NCBI GenBank assembly: GCA_938074135.1
Contig: CALJFL010000129.1
Span: 1-6,910, forward strand
Direction of reading: 5' to 3'
Source: an uncultured Halieaceae bacterium
GTDB lineage: Bacteria; Pseudomonadota; Gammaproteobacteria; Pseudomonadales; Halieaceae
DNA: 6,910 nt
Shown: positions 6,035 through 6,910 of the stretch, piece by piece
How positions within the stretch are numbered: the stretch's first letter is position 1
Layout of the letters: every line of letters begins with the position of its first letter
Notes under the pieces: generated by a model
The model's input: only the letters and a program-made list of their open reading frames with translations
Told to the model about the DNA's origin: nothing
Databases searched by the model: none
Program-made: the position numbers and the translations under genes

Positions 6035-6910
6035 TTAGTCTGCCGCCCAGTTGCCGTGAAATCCGTAGGGCACCCGTCGCGGCAGATGCACAGTGGCGAT
6101 GGGGCCGGACTCAAAATCCTGAGCGGCGATAATCACCACATCGCTCTTGTCGGTCTCCTTGTCATACACGTAAGCCAGCACCCAACCGTCATCCTCGCCG
6201 GCATCAGTTGAACGTGGCACGAACACGGGTTCCATGAATACGCGGCTATCGCCCTCACCATGCAACTGCGAGGTGCCCTTGAGCAGGTCGTGTTTCTTGA
6301 TGCCGCCCAGCGCCAGGTCTTCGCCCAGGCCGGTGGTATAGCCAAAACGATAGGACTTGCCAGTGAGCCGCTCGTCCATACGCGGAAACTCCTGCATCTC
6401 GTCATCCAGGCGCTGCTCGGCTACCCGGGTGACGCCGGGGGTAATCGTCCAACGATCCAGTGTTGAGGTGCCGCCACTGGGGCCGTTCAAATCAGTGGCA
6501 AACAAGCTGTCATAGCGGATCACATCCATCACCACCCTGCCCTCGCTGTCTTCATAGGCATTCATGGGGTGAAACACAAAGCAGGGATCAACCTCATGCC
6601 AGCTGATGTCATCAGCGCCACCTTCGCGGGGCAGCAATCCCACCCTGGCGCCGTATTCCGGGTGCCACTTGTACGGCAGCTGGTAGCCCTGCTCGACCAA
6701 TTCGAGGTCCAGAATGACCGGCAGATCCAGGACAATAAAGTAGTTCCGCGTGATCATGCAGTCGTGAACCATGGGATGACCCGGTACCGGAATATCGACG
6801 GTCTTGCGAACCTTGCTGTCAGTGCCCAGCACCACATACTGAATGAAGTTCCACATGGGCGAGTACACCGCCACGTGCATCTCACCGCTGTCGGGGTCCA
6901 GGTGCGGGTG
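6035..6910 (-). CDS. Carotenoid/lignostilbene cleavage oxygenase (RPE65 family), C-terminal part
   Basis: This is the C-terminal 291 residues of a non-haem iron dioxygenase that splits double bonds in carotenoids, apocarotenoids or stilbenes. The frame is open to the right edge, so the N-terminal part is outside the window and the ATG at 6880 is internal. All four iron-binding histidines are visible: the HPHLDPDSGE motif in the first codons at the edge (first His at 6908-6910), MVHDCMITRNY (His at 6764-6766), FVFHPMNAYED (His at 6569-6571) and PYGFHGNW (His at 6056-6058), the last close to the C-terminus as usual. The Glu of NAYE is a typical second-shell ligand. EPVFVPR followed by EDDGWVLAYVYD is also characteristic of the family. 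It ends with TAA at 6035-6037, 41 bases from the stop of the convergent pyrD-pyrK fusion. Substrate and cleavage position cannot be told from this part. Confidence 0.92.
   Translation of the reverse strand, partial: HPHLDPDSGEMHVAVYSPMWNFIQYVVLGTDSKVRKTVDIPVPGHPMVHDCMITRNYFIVLDLPVILDLELVEQGYQLPYKWHPEYGARVGLLPREGGADDISWHEVDPCFVFHPMNAYEDSEGRVVMDVIRYDSLFATDLNGPSGGTSTLDRWTITPGVTRVAEQRLDDEMQEFPRMDERLTGKSYRFGYTTGLGEDLALGGIKKHDLLKGTSQLHGEGDSRVFMEPVFVPRSTDAGEDDGWVLAYVYDKETDKSDVVIIAAQDFESGPIATVHLPRRVPYGFHGNWAAD

Overview
The window (6910 bp, visibly GC-rich) is a tightly packed piece of bacterial chromosome. It holds six protein-coding genes, two of them cut by the window edges. I see no RNA genes, insertion sequences, CRISPR arrays or long repeats. 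Gene content (a SelO pseudokinase, an AzlCD exporter pair, a retinal-pigment-type dioxygenase and a large D-aminoacylase-like amidohydrolase) fits a free-living Gram-negative bacterium, perhaps an aerobic gammaproteobacterium. That placement is an inference from protein style, because no phylogenetic marker is present.

Layout, left to right. (1) Positions 1-1609, minus strand: an amidohydrolase of the N-acyl-D-amino-acid deacylase type, with its C-terminus beyond the left edge. (2) 1610-1763: a 154-bp divergent intergenic region with a good ribosome-binding site for the amidohydrolase and a short dyad. (3) 1764-3245, plus: selO, a protein AMPylator with all expected active-site residues. (4) 3252-3566 and 3559-4260, minus: azlD and azlC, an overlapping two-gene operon for export of branched-chain amino acids, convergent with selO. 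(5) 4261-4349: a divergent promoter region containing a perfect TATAAT. (6) 4350-5993, plus: one 547-residue protein joining a class 1B dihydroorotate dehydrogenase (PyrD) to its FAD/[2Fe-2S] electron-transfer partner (PyrK). (7) 6035-6910, minus: the C-terminal part of a carotenoid/lignostilbene cleavage oxygenase with all four iron-binding histidines, running off the right edge.

The genes do not form one obvious pathway. Strands alternate and only azlC-azlD is a convincing operon. The most unusual item is the PyrD-PyrK fusion. In well-studied bacteria these are two separate subunits of a heterotetramer, and many Proteobacteria use an unrelated quinone-linked class 2 enzyme instead. I found no convincing evidence of a multi-gene novel defence or mobile system.
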